Position numbers and translations under genes: made by a program. This document shows positions 1 through 7,607 of a DNA stretch of 26,971 bases, in pieces (positions within the stretch are counted from its first letter, which is position 1; each line of letters begins with the position of its first letter). Under the pieces are notes generated by a model that was not told the origin of the DNA, did no database searches, and saw only the letters and a program-made list of their open reading frames with translations. Source of the DNA: JAGLRQ01 sp965369805 (GTDB lineage Bacteria; Auribacterota; UBA6266); assembly GCA_965369805.1 (NCBI GenBank), contig CBDURG010000010.1, positions 1-26,971 of the forward strand, given 5' to 3'.

Positions 1-17
1 ACCATCAACCAAAAACA

Positions 18-1517
18 TTACCGTAAAAACTTGTTCTTCAGCACCTTACAGGCAAAAGACAACGTAGCTCCGGGATCTTTAAGTACATAATTTCTGAAAA
101 TATTAAATGTATATTTTAACGGATGTTTCTTTAGAAGGGCAACCTGTGTTGCCATTGTTTCTTTGAGGACCTTTTTCTCAAGTCCTTCCGGTGTAAAATA
201 CTCGGTTGTAATATTTCCTTTAACCGCGTTTATGCCTATATCCCTGGGGTCAAAATTATCGGGTATCAGTTTTTCCTTTCGGGCAATTTCCAAAAGCTCG
301 CTGCCCGGATACGGAGTAGCTACAAAATATTTTACGCTTGATACATCAAGCTTTTTCCCAAGGTCAAAAGTCTTTTGCATCTCTTCAAGTGTTTCTCCCG
401 GAAATCCAACGACAAAAAATACATCTATGTCAAAACCAATTTTATTAGCGGAATCAATAACCTCAAAAACTTTTTCGAGCTTCAAGGGCTTATGGATTAT
501 CTTAGTTAAGGTACTTTGGCTTCCCGACTCGACCGCGAGCGTAAGCCTGTAAAACCCCGCATTTTTAAGCTTTCTTAAGAGTCCATTATCCAATGCCCAG
601 ACCGCAAGGCCGTTCGGAGCAGTAAAAGAAACTTTAATTTGCCGCGCAATTAAAAGATCGCATATTTTTTCTGCTCTTCTTTTATCAAGCGTCATATTGT
701 CATCTTCGATATGAATTTCCTGAACGTTGTACTTTTTAACAAGCTCCTCAATTTCGTTAACAACATTTTCAGGCGAGCGCGCCCGATACTTCCGTCCCCA
801 TATTGGATGAATCGAACAAAAAACACATTTTGCGGGACAACCTCTTGACGTAACTACAGGAATTATCCTGTTGTTTCTCGTAATAGTCCCGTGAGGCCTG
901 TTCAAACTAAAATACTTTTCTACCGGCAAAAAATCCCAGTTGGGAAACGAAAGATTATCCAGATTTCCGATATAACGCGTTTTTGGATTCAAAAGAATCG
1001 AACCATTTTCTTCCCTGTAACAAATCCCGTCAATGTTACCGGGAGATTTGTTTTCACCCAAACATCTAATCAGGTCAATAACCGTCTCTTCCCCCTCTCC
1101 AATAATAGCGAAGTCTATATTGTCATCACTAACAGCATCTTCAGGCATCGAAGAAGGATGAGCACCGCCAACAAAAATCTTAACAGAGGGGAGTTTCTTC
1201 TTAATTTCTTTCGCAATCTCAGAAACAACCTTTGCCTGTATGCTGAACATGCAGGATATACCTATAATATCCGGCAAAAAGGTTTTTGCCCTTTCAGCTA
1301 TTTCAACAGGTGTAAGCCCGAATTGAACATTATGCTCATCAATTTCAACAACCTCATCCCATCCTTCAATAAGACTGTCAAGAACTTTGACTTCAATATT
1401 TTCCTGTAAGAGAACTGATGTAAGGTAAGCTATCCCAAGGGGCATTTGAACCCTTTTGGGAAACATTTTGGGAATCGGGCAAGGTGGAAAAAGAAGAAAT
1501 GCTTTCTTGATTTTCAT
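18..1517 (-). CDS. B12-binding-domain radical SAM protein
   Basis: A 499-residue protein with the two-domain layout of cobalamin-binding radical SAM enzymes. Residues about 5-150 form a B12-binding-like Rossmann domain, with GGAHPSSMPE near residue 117 and GEGEE near 141. The radical SAM core follows, with the iron-sulfur motif CxxxCxxC at C227, C231 and C234 (SRGCPAKCVFC). I do not see the DxHxxG cobalamin-ligand motif, so bound B12 may be base-on or absent. Family members perform methylations and C-C bond rearrangements on lipids, glycans and natural products; the substrate here is unknown. The start overlaps the GT2 stop by four bases (ATGA), so it is translationally coupled as the last gene of the methyltransferase-GT39-GT2 operon. 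That context suggests it modifies a membrane lipid or glycan (inference). The family call is firm; the reaction is not. Confidence 0.9.
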   Translation of the reverse strand: MKIKKAFLLFPPCPIPKMFPKRVQMPLGIAYLTSVLLQENIEVKVLDSLIEGWDEVVEIDEHNVQFGLTPVEIAERAKTFLPDIIGISCMFSIQAKVVSEIAKEIKKKLPSVKIFVGGAHPSSMPEDAVSDDNIDFAIIGEGEETVIDLIRCLGENKSPGNIDGICYREENGSILLNPKTRYIGNLDNLSFPNWDFLPVEKYFSLNRPHGTITRNNRIIPVVTSRGCPAKCVFCSIHPIWGRKYRARSPENVVNEIEELVKKYNVQEIHIEDDNMTLDKRRAEKICDLLIARQIKVSFTAPNGLAVWALDNGLLRKLKNAGFYRLTLAVESGSQSTLTKIIHKPLKLEKVFEVIDSANKIGFDIDVFFVVGFPGETLEEMQKTFDLGKKLDVSSVKYFVATPYPGSELLEIARKEKLIPDNFDPRDIGINAVKGNITTEYFTPEGLEKKVLKETMATQVALLKKHPLKYTFNIFRNYVLKDPGATLSFACKVLKNKFLR

Positions 1518-2263
1518 TTAACAGTAAACTTTATTTTCCAGACCATAAAAATCGCCTCGCATATCACTTTCTTTGACATCTTTGAAAGCCCATGCTGGCG
1601 GTCAGTAAATATTATCGGTATTTCTTTTATCTTAAAACCCTTTTTCCAGGCCCTGTAATGCATCTCAATCTGAAAGGAATATCCTTCTGAATGTATTTCA
1701 TCCAGGTTAATAGTTTCAAGAACACTTTTCCGAAAACATTTGAAACCCGCTGTCGCGTCATGAACAGGCATGCGCGTAATAATTCTGGTGTAATACCTCG
1801 CGGCAAATTTGCTGAGCAGCATACGCCAGATAGGCCAATTTAAAACGCCGCCTCCCTCCATATACCTAGAACCAATGCACAAATCACAAATATCCATCTC
1901 ATTTAACAAACGAACCAAGTCGTCAGGATTATGCGAAAGGTCAGCATCCATTTCAAAAAAGTAATCGTACCCTTTAGCAAGCGCCCATTTAAATCCCTCA
2001 ATGTAGGCGCTTCCTATGCCGCCTTTTTCCTTTCTATGCAAAACATGTATTGCCGGATGCAGCGAAGAAAGATTATCAGCTATTTCACCTGTCCCATCAG
2101 GGGAATTGTCATCCACAATCAAAATATCAAATCCTTCCTGCCTGCCGCCCGCCTGCCGGACGGGCAGGGACAGACAGGTTTCAAGAGCCATAATTTTTTC
2201 ACAAACCTTAACTATGTTTTTCTTTTCATTATACGTTGGAATTACAACAAGAGCTTTATTCAT
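1514..2263 (-). CDS. Dpm1-like polyprenol-phosphate sugar synthase (GT2)
   Basis: A 249-residue GT-A glycosyltransferase of family 2, similar to dolichol/polyprenol-phosphate mannose synthase. It would transfer a sugar from a nucleotide donor to a polyprenyl phosphate at the inner face of the membrane. Visible motifs are VVIPTYNE near residue 7, the donor-binding DDNSPDGTG at 51-59, and the metal-binding D106-A-D108 in EMDADLSHNPDDL. There is no C-terminal membrane segment, as in the short Dpm1 type. Residues about 30-43 (CLSLPVRQAGGRQE) are an extra piece encoded by a GC-rich palindromic element that keeps the frame; without it the helix would run straight into the FDILIVDDN strand, as is usual. 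The gene overlaps the upstream GT39 gene by eight bases and the downstream radical SAM gene by four. It plausibly makes the lipid-linked donor for the adjacent GT39 enzyme. Confidence 0.9.
   Translation of the reverse strand: MNKALVVIPTYNEKKNIVKVCEKIMALETCLSLPVRQAGGRQEGFDILIVDDNSPDGTGEIADNLSSLHPAIHVLHRKEKGGIGSAYIEGFKWALAKGYDYFFEMDADLSHNPDDLVRLLNEMDICDLCIGSRYMEGGGVLNWPIWRMLLSKFAARYYTRIITRMPVHDATAGFKCFRKSVLETINLDEIHSEGYSFQIEMHYRAWKKGFKIKEIPIIFTDRQHGLSKMSKKVICEAIFMVWKIKFTVK
2133..2180. repeat. 48-base GC-rich palindromic element inside the GT2 gene
   Basis: A GC-rich unit in an A+T-rich setting. It aligns without gaps to the copy at 2273-2320, with 38 of 48 positions identical by my count. It can fold through CCTGCC (2152-2157) with GGCAGG (2163-2168), or through the outer CCGCCCG with CGGGCAG, which has one mismatch. 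It is read in frame in the Dpm1-like gene and adds about 14-16 residues ahead of the DDN motif. Confidence 0.85.
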
Positions 2264-3788
2264 TCAGTTTCTCCTTGCCGTCCTCCGCCTGCCCGCCGGA
2301 CAGGCGGGGACAGGCAGGTTCTGTCAGCACATATACAACAAATCTTTCATCAGGAGATATATTTTCATAACTTTTATCCAGATATTCCATAAATTCCGGC
2401 AAATTATTAATTGACCTTAAATCAGCGCTCACATAAAAATCAGCACCATCTCTAATTCTGCAGTTAATAAGCAATTTCAGCCATTCAACATCAAAATAGT
2501 TTCCGCTTCTGCTGTCATCTTTAACGTCAAATGTCCACCCATACCTGTCGCAATAATAAAGCTGGCCGTAAACATCAGGAGAAACGATTATCCTGGCATC
2601 GACAGGAGTATTCTCCCTGATAAAGCGGCCCGCATCAAGAACCGTAGACATTTCGGCAGGATAACTAAATGCCGGATTGATAAAATACCTCGCAGAAATC
2701 GCGATAAAAACGACTCCAAGAAATACCTTAACTGCGGTTCCCTTGCCTTTTAATATTTTAATAGCAACATTTGAAATCAATAAAGCCGCAGGAAAAAGTA
2801 TGGGGTAGAAATAAAAGTTGTGATCATAAATTTTTTGCGGAAGAAGTATTACTATACCAAAAGAACCCAAAAGCCAGAGTAGTATAAACCATTTTATTTT
2901 CTTTTCAGGCCTGAAAATGGCCAGCCCGACAACCATAAAAACAAAACCTGCCGGATTCAAACATATGCCGCCTAAACTATCGATGACATATTTATAAAAC
3001 TCAATATTCAGAAGCAAAGGGTGCGGAAAGGAAGCATAATGCTTTCCTTTTTGCGCAAATATACTTGTGATATTGCTGTCCATCGAGGAGACAACGTTAT
3101 AAGTATGTAAATACCAGGATATAACGGGAATAAAAACAGCTATAACAAAACCGGTAACATTCAGAAACTTGTTTTTCCCTGATCTCTGCCACAAAACAAA
3201 AACCAGGGCGGGAAGAACGCATAGAAAATGAATTCTCATTAAAAAGGATGCTGCCGCAAAGAGCCCGGACACAAGAACAGACCGCATAGTTATCTTTAAA
3301 TTGGATAATATCCAGAACGAACAGATAACACAGAAAAACGCGAAGGCCTCATTCATAAAACTCTGCCCATAAACAAAAGAAAGCGGAAAAGTATTAAAAA
3401 TAAAACAGCTTAAAAGCCCTGCTTCTTCACCGTAGTACCTGCGGATAATAAGATAAATCAGAAAAGCTGAAAGCATTGTAAAAAAGGAAGCCTGGAACCT
3501 CCCCCAGAAATCAAGAGAGAAACCAAATACTTTCCAGAGCATACCCCCCGCAAAAGCCGCTCCCGGGACATAAAGCATATGTAGTGCCGGCTTGCCGTAT
3601 ATAAGAAAATTTGTTTTTGGATACAGCAAAGTCTCGGGCCCTTCACGGGCAATAAAACGCCCGATAATCGCGGTAGCGGCCTGGTATGAAGAAAAATTGC
3701 CAAAAAGCGGTTTGTTCACCGGGCCAATTCTGGCGAAAAGACCTACAAGCAATATAACCAATAAAATAATTGTCTTTTTATTCTTCAT
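2256..3788 (-). CDS. GT39/PMT-family membrane glycosyltransferase
   Basis: A 510-residue polytopic membrane protein with about ten to twelve hydrophobic segments, the first at residues 6-22. It resembles the dolichyl-phosphate-mannose protein mannosyltransferase/ArnT clan (PF13231-like). Such enzymes use a polyprenyl-phosphate sugar to glycosylate proteins or lipids on the outer face of the membrane. The first extracytoplasmic loop carries SSYQAATAIIGRF instead of the classical acidic DE pair, a variant that makes donor use uncertain. A soluble domain of about 100 residues ends the protein. The last 18 or so residues (beginning EPACPRLSGGQAEDGK) are encoded by a palindromic element. It starts inside the methyltransferase stop (ATGA overlap) and its stop overlaps the GT2 start by eight bases. 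The coupling suggests the GT2 supplies its donor. Confidence 0.85.
   Translation of the reverse strand: MKNKKTIILLVILLVGLFARIGPVNKPLFGNFSSYQAATAIIGRFIAREGPETLLYPKTNFLIYGKPALHMLYVPGAAFAGGMLWKVFGFSLDFWGRFQASFFTMLSAFLIYLIIRRYYGEEAGLLSCFIFNTFPLSFVYGQSFMNEAFAFFCVICSFWILSNLKITMRSVLVSGLFAAASFLMRIHFLCVLPALVFVLWQRSGKNKFLNVTGFVIAVFIPVISWYLHTYNVVSSMDSNITSIFAQKGKHYASFPHPLLLNIEFYKYVIDSLGGICLNPAGFVFMVVGLAIFRPEKKIKWFILLWLLGSFGIVILLPQKIYDHNFYFYPILFPAALLISNVAIKILKGKGTAVKVFLGVVFIAISARYFINPAFSYPAEMSTVLDAGRFIRENTPVDARIIVSPDVYGQLYYCDRYGWTFDVKDDSRSGNYFDVEWLKLLINCRIRDGADFYVSADLRSINNLPEFMEYLDKSYENISPDERFVVYVLTEPACPRLSGGQAEDGKEKLNE
2273..2320. repeat. Second 48-base palindromic element, at the GT39 C-terminus
   Basis: Related to the unit at 2133-2180, in the same orientation, 92 bases away. 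It has a perfect seven-base stem CCGCCTG (2285-2291) with CAGGCGG (2301-2307), or alternatively CCCGCC with GGCGGG. Two differences from the other copy compensate in base pairs: unit position 18 with 30 (C-G to T-A) and 22 with 34 (T-A to C-G). It encodes the tail of the GT39 protein, but in a different reading frame from the copy in the GT2 gene. Confidence 0.85.
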
Positions 3789-4663
3789 TTTCTTGCCAGT
3801 ATAATTATTCTGTTCTGTCTACCTATAAAACGCGCAAGCTTAAAAATAAGGCGCACGGCAACATCCTTCAACCCGCGCAGGTTAAGCCTGCACAGATCGG
3901 TTTCATCTTTTTTAGAAAGTACCACATTAAAACCACATTTCTCAAGTAATTTGCCAAGTGACAATGTATCGAAAAAAAGAGGGTGTTCTAAAACATAAAC
4001 AGATTTTAAGGGATCTTTTATTTTCCCAAGACTGATTTTATAAATAAACTTTGCCGTGTCGGCAATAAGGCTTTTCTCATTGGGAGTAGCAACCGCCAAA
4101 AGGCCGCCTTTCTTTAACATTGCGTATATTTTTTTTACCGAGTCCGCGGGAGCATCAAGATGTTCTATTATATCCCACATTACAACTACATCAAATTTTT
4201 TATCGGAAGATTCGAAATTTTCTAAATCTGTCTTTAGTACATTTAGATTCAACTTGTTTTTCGCGTAATCATAGTATTCATCTGAAAAATCTATCCCCAG
4301 GGCATCCCATCCTCTTTTTTTCGCTCTTTCAAGCAAAAACCCCATGCCAAAACCGACATCCAAAAGTTTTCTGCCTTCGGTTTGAGATTCCAAATAATCC
4401 AACAGCCAGTCAAAAATCTTAAATGTATGCCCGGCATGTTTTTTCACAAAACTCCTGTCATAATATGATTCGGCATTGGGATTGATAACCCCGGCAGAAT
4501 CAGAAAAAAATCTCACCGCTTCCTTCTCTGAAAAATACGGGTTATGAAAAACTCCCGAACAGGAATCGCAGGAACACACTTTATAATCGCTAAGGCTATA
4601 ATTAACAGTCCACCTGTCTGAACCGCAATAAGGACAGTTTTTTCTATCAGTTAGTGAAATCAT
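3785..4663 (-). CDS. Class I SAM methyltransferase with N-terminal zinc ribbon
   Basis: A 292-residue protein. The N-terminus has paired cysteines C10/C13 and C32/C35 (plus C30) that look like a zinc ribbon, typical of methyltransferases that cluster with glycan genes. Residues 99-110 carry the SAM-binding motif I (LLDVGFGMGF), with the acidic end of strand 2 at GIDFS (123-127). The later motifs MWDIIEHLDAP and LLAVATPN complete a Methyltransf_11/23 fold. The substrate is unknown; sugars and lipid-linked glycans are common for this type. It is the first gene of a tightly coupled set, overlapping the GT39 gene by four bases. Its ATG has no visible Shine-Dalgarno sequence, and the leader is occupied by heptad repeats. 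Confidence 0.88.
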   Translation of the reverse strand: MISLTDRKNCPYCGSDRWTVNYSLSDYKVCSCDSCSGVFHNPYFSEKEAVRFFSDSAGVINPNAESYYDRSFVKKHAGHTFKIFDWLLDYLESQTEGRKLLDVGFGMGFLLERAKKRGWDALGIDFSDEYYDYAKNKLNLNVLKTDLENFESSDKKFDVVVMWDIIEHLDAPADSVKKIYAMLKKGGLLAVATPNEKSLIADTAKFIYKISLGKIKDPLKSVYVLEHPLFFDTLSLGKLLEKCGFNVVLSKKDETDLCRLNLRGLKDVAVRLIFKLARFIGRQNRIIILARK

Positions 4664-4667
4664 ATTC

Positions 4668-4702
4668 TAGTATATAGTATGTAGTATTTAGTATGTCGTT
4701 AA
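4668..4702. repeat. Heptad tandem repeat in the methyltransferase leader
   Basis: Four exact seven-base units of the form TAGTATN (ending A, G, T, G) followed by TCGTTAA. It lies immediately upstream of the methyltransferase start and in the 77-base gap after the next GT39 gene. The same family recurs at 6291, 18639, 26736 and 26779. Confidence 0.9.
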
Positions 4703-4740
4703 AAGATTAAAATAAACTCATTGTAGTTCATGGCGGCTAA

Positions 4741-6288
4741 TTACTTCTTACTGTTCTCAATCCTGTAAACAACTATTTCCTCTTTTTCATCAAAAACTTT
4801 ATGATAAACTTCCTTAGAATTTTTCTCACTTAAAAGGCTTAACAAATCATTATCAGCCTCAGATTTATCCCGTAAATTTATAACTGCCACTGTAACATTC
4901 CTGTTCCCGGCTTCCATAAGGATATATTTTTTCTTATAATCCGTGTAATCGAAATGTTCAACCTCAGCGTAGAAGGGGACCCTTGACATCCTTGAACTCA
5001 TAATAAGTTCGTTGGGATAGTGCCGTTTTATCCATATTCCAACAACTTTTCTTGAATGTTTATCTTTCCCTATGGGTTTAAACCCTTTTACTGAAAGGCC
5101 AATAATGCAAAGTATCATTACCGCCCACAATACATATTTTTCTTTAAACTTAACCATAAACCGGGGAAGTTCCGCTACCCCTACACCTGAATATATACAT
5201 CCCATAATCATTATCGACGCCATGTGCCTGCTGCTAATATACGAACGCATTGCAAGCATTACAAGTACCAGAGAATAAAGGATAAATGAAAATCCCAGAA
5301 TTAGCTCCATTTTCGTTCTTTTTACTGATTTACGCAGAAAAATACCTATTAAAGAAAAAATAAATAGAGGTATGGTAAGGCCTTTAAGCAATTTCTTCAT
5401 GACGTCTTTCAGGCCGTAAAAAACAAGCGTTGTTCCCTCAGGCCTTTCAGGAGCAGCTTTAAGCGGATATTCATCATATTCTCTTACCTTTTTCTTCTCT
5501 TCCTGCTTCTCAGGTTCAGCCTTGATAAAGTCAGGAACAGGTATATCTGTACCCACAAGAGAACTGATTCTCCTCTTCTGGGTAAAACGCCATTCCCCCT
5601 GGTTTTCTTTTATTACAAGAAGATAAGGAAGGACCAGCAAAGAGAAAACCAGCAGCAGCAACACAACATAAGAAGCTCTTTTAAAGAAACTCATTGTCTT
5701 TAATGGAACAAGGATTAAAAATATACATAACGCCAGTAAAATACCCAGTCCTTCCGGCCTGGTAAGATAGGCCAACAGCGCAAAGACAGATGATAAAACA
5801 AAGTATTTTGATCTCTTCCGAAATATCCCCTCAACACCCATCCATAAAATCATCGTGATATTGAAAAGATACAGTGATTCTGAAAGGATATTAGACGAAT
5901 ACCTTAAAAAATACGGCTGGAAAATGCAGAAGATTGAAGCCAGTACTGCCGGTTTTCTCCCGAAAAGCCTGAAAGTTACCATATAAACAGGAATAACCAG
6001 CAATATTCCAAACACCATTGAAACCAAAAGGCCGGCACCTATAAAATCACCGGTAAACCGCGAAAAAACACTGATCAGCCATGGATAAAGAGGATGATAT
6101 TCATAGTTAAGGGCACTATTAAAATTGCCGGATCTAAACACCTTAGCTATTTCAATAAATGTTAGCCCATCCTTTGCCGGCACGAAAAATAAGAGACGCA
6201 TTACAACTCTCGTAATAAATGCCAGTGTGAATAAACGAGCTATATCCCAGCCTATGTGTTTTTCCTTATTATCCGTAAATATTTCCAT
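4741..6288 (-). CDS. GT39/PMT-family membrane glycosyltransferase
   Basis: A 515-residue polytopic protein. It has a first membrane segment near residues 17-35, an acidic first loop (DGLTFIEIAKVF), and the EYHPLYPWL motif near residue 64 that is typical of the PF13231 branch of GT39. About eleven further hydrophobic segments follow, then a soluble C-terminal domain from about residue 420. A long extracytoplasmic or hinge stretch near residues 240-285 is rich in charged residues (EKQEEKKKVREYDEY). These enzymes transfer a sugar from a polyprenyl-phosphate carrier on the outer face of the membrane; the acceptor is unknown. It is a different paralogue from the one at 2256-3788. Its gap to the methyltransferase is 77 bases and to the upstream GT4 gene 161 bases. 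No Shine-Dalgarno is visible and heptad repeats sit just upstream of the ATG. Confidence 0.85.
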   Translation of the reverse strand: MEIFTDNKEKHIGWDIARLFTLAFITRVVMRLLFFVPAKDGLTFIEIAKVFRSGNFNSALNYEYHPLYPWLISVFSRFTGDFIGAGLLVSMVFGILLVIPVYMVTFRLFGRKPAVLASIFCIFQPYFLRYSSNILSESLYLFNITMILWMGVEGIFRKRSKYFVLSSVFALLAYLTRPEGLGILLALCIFLILVPLKTMSFFKRASYVVLLLLVFSLLVLPYLLVIKENQGEWRFTQKRRISSLVGTDIPVPDFIKAEPEKQEEKKKVREYDEYPLKAAPERPEGTTLVFYGLKDVMKKLLKGLTIPLFIFSLIGIFLRKSVKRTKMELILGFSFILYSLVLVMLAMRSYISSRHMASIMIMGCIYSGVGVAELPRFMVKFKEKYVLWAVMILCIIGLSVKGFKPIGKDKHSRKVVGIWIKRHYPNELIMSSRMSRVPFYAEVEHFDYTDYKKKYILMEAGNRNVTVAVINLRDKSEADNDLLSLLSEKNSKEVYHKVFDEKEEIVVYRIENSKK

Positions 6289-6290
6289 AT

Positions 6291-6318
6291 TTGGTATTTA
6301 GTATTTAGTGAATCGTTA
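6291..6318. repeat. Heptad repeat in the GT39 leader
   Basis: Four seven-base units TTGGTAT, TTAGTAT, TTAGTGA, ATCGTTA. The downstream part (TCGTTAAAA) matches the end of the tract at 4668, so these two tracts share a boundary as well as units. It is in the 5' leader of the GT39 gene that starts at 6288. Confidence 0.8.
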
Positions 6319-6404
6319 AAAAACCAAAAATAAATTTAACATTCAACGCTGATTTTTTTACATAATATTTTATTACTTTATGTTCTTCATAATACATCAT
6401 AAAT

Positions 6405-6440
6405 AATCTGCGTTAATCTGCGTCCTGTTTTTTCTTTTAT
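6405..6440. repeat. Period-10 TCTGCG repeat after the GT4 gene
   Basis: TCTGCG occurs twice ten bases apart (6407 and 6417), followed by TCCTG and a T-rich run. The stretch TGCGTCCTGTTTTT is shared exactly with 18737-18750. Both copies lie just beyond the stop codon of a minus-strand gene. The rest of the 6319-6404 gap is A+T-rich and shows nothing else I can name. Confidence 0.7.
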
Positions 6441-6449
6441 CTTACTACT

Positions 6450-7607
6450 TTATTCTTTTACCTTTTTTCTTTCCAGTATACACTCAAAAGCTTTCCCAAG
6501 TTCCTCCGCTCTTACTTTCCATGAATATCTCTTTGATGTTTTAAGAGCATTTTGAGAGAGTCTATCATACAGACTCCTGTCAGTCATAATCTTCTTTATC
6601 CCTTCGGCAAGCGCTTCAGGATCATTTTTACCAACCAGAACAGCATTATACCCATTACCAAGAACTTCTCTAATTGAAAGAAGATCAAATGATACTATAG
6701 GTTTACCGTACCGCAGGTATTCATAAGATTTGGTATGGGCGACATAACCCATTTTACCTGTACTCCTGGATGGAATTACAAAACAGTCAGCATCCTTAAC
6801 CGCCTGATCAATCTTAGAAGGTTTAATAAATCCATGTAAAAAAATCTTATCCCCCAGTTTATTATTCCGCGCCTTATCCTTAAATCCAGATACCTCGTCC
6901 GGTTTACCGCCTATGACATGAAACTCAACATTTTTGAGTTTTAAAGCGGCATTAAGTAAAAAATCTACTCCCTGCTCATAATAAAGCTGTCCGATATAAT
7001 AAATTTTAAATTTTTCACCCGTTTTTTTTCCTAAAGGGAACGCGCTATCCGCCGCGAGGGGAACAACACGAACTTCTTTTTTAATGCCATATGTTTCCTT
7101 GATTATATTTTTTATACCCTCTGTAGTTGTTATAATCCCATTTACACCATTAAAGACATTACCCTCTTTTCCATTCGCGCGGGGATAGTTTTCATCCAAC
7201 GGATAAGAGGCATATAAACCATGTACTTCATAAACGAAAGGAATACCAATCTCACTTTTCTTCTTCAAAAGGAACTGTGCCATTTTAAGTTCAGAAAGGT
7301 ACAGGAAATCCGGTTTTTCCCTCTTTAAAATATCTTTAATAGCTTTCAAACAAAAAAAGTTGAAAATGAAATGCCATGAGACTCCAAACCCCGATTTTTT
7401 CCTTAAAATCGGAAGCTGAACTATCTTTAAGTTTTGAACAGGTTTAAGGCCATAATGAGAAAGGAGCTTCTCTACAGGACATGTTTTGCCCATTATAAGA
7501 GTTACTTCATGTCCCGCTGAGGCAAGCGCATGGCATGTTTTAATAACAAGGACATCATGAGCTCTCTGTATGGCAAATCTTTTATTAACGGGGTATATTA
7601 TCTTCAT
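6450..7607 (-). CDS. GT4-family glycosyltransferase
   Basis: A GT-B glycosyltransferase of about 385 residues. The N-terminal acceptor half begins MKIIYPVNKRFAIQRAHDVL, with a GHEVTLIMG strand. The C-terminal donor half has IYYIGQLYYEQGVDFLL, a GFIKPSKI turn and the donor-site block SYEYLRYGKPIVSFD. I choose the ATG at 7607: the alternative TTG at 7622 adds only MWPAG and neither has a good Shine-Dalgarno, although AGGA directly abuts the ATG. It overlaps the preceding GT4 gene by 23 bases, so the two are probably coupled. The likely role is adding a sugar to an LPS core or surface glycan; donor and acceptor cannot be read from the sequence. Confidence 0.88.
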   Translation of the reverse strand: MKIIYPVNKRFAIQRAHDVLVIKTCHALASAGHEVTLIMGKTCPVEKLLSHYGLKPVQNLKIVQLPILRKKSGFGVSWHFIFNFFCLKAIKDILKREKPDFLYLSELKMAQFLLKKKSEIGIPFVYEVHGLYASYPLDENYPRANGKEGNVFNGVNGIITTTEGIKNIIKETYGIKKEVRVVPLAADSAFPLGKKTGEKFKIYYIGQLYYEQGVDFLLNAALKLKNVEFHVIGGKPDEVSGFKDKARNNKLGDKIFLHGFIKPSKIDQAVKDADCFVIPSRSTGKMGYVAHTKSYEYLRYGKPIVSFDLLSIREVLGNGYNAVLVGKNDPEALAEGIKKIMTDRSLYDRLSQNALKTSKRYSWKVRAEELGKAFECILERKKVKE

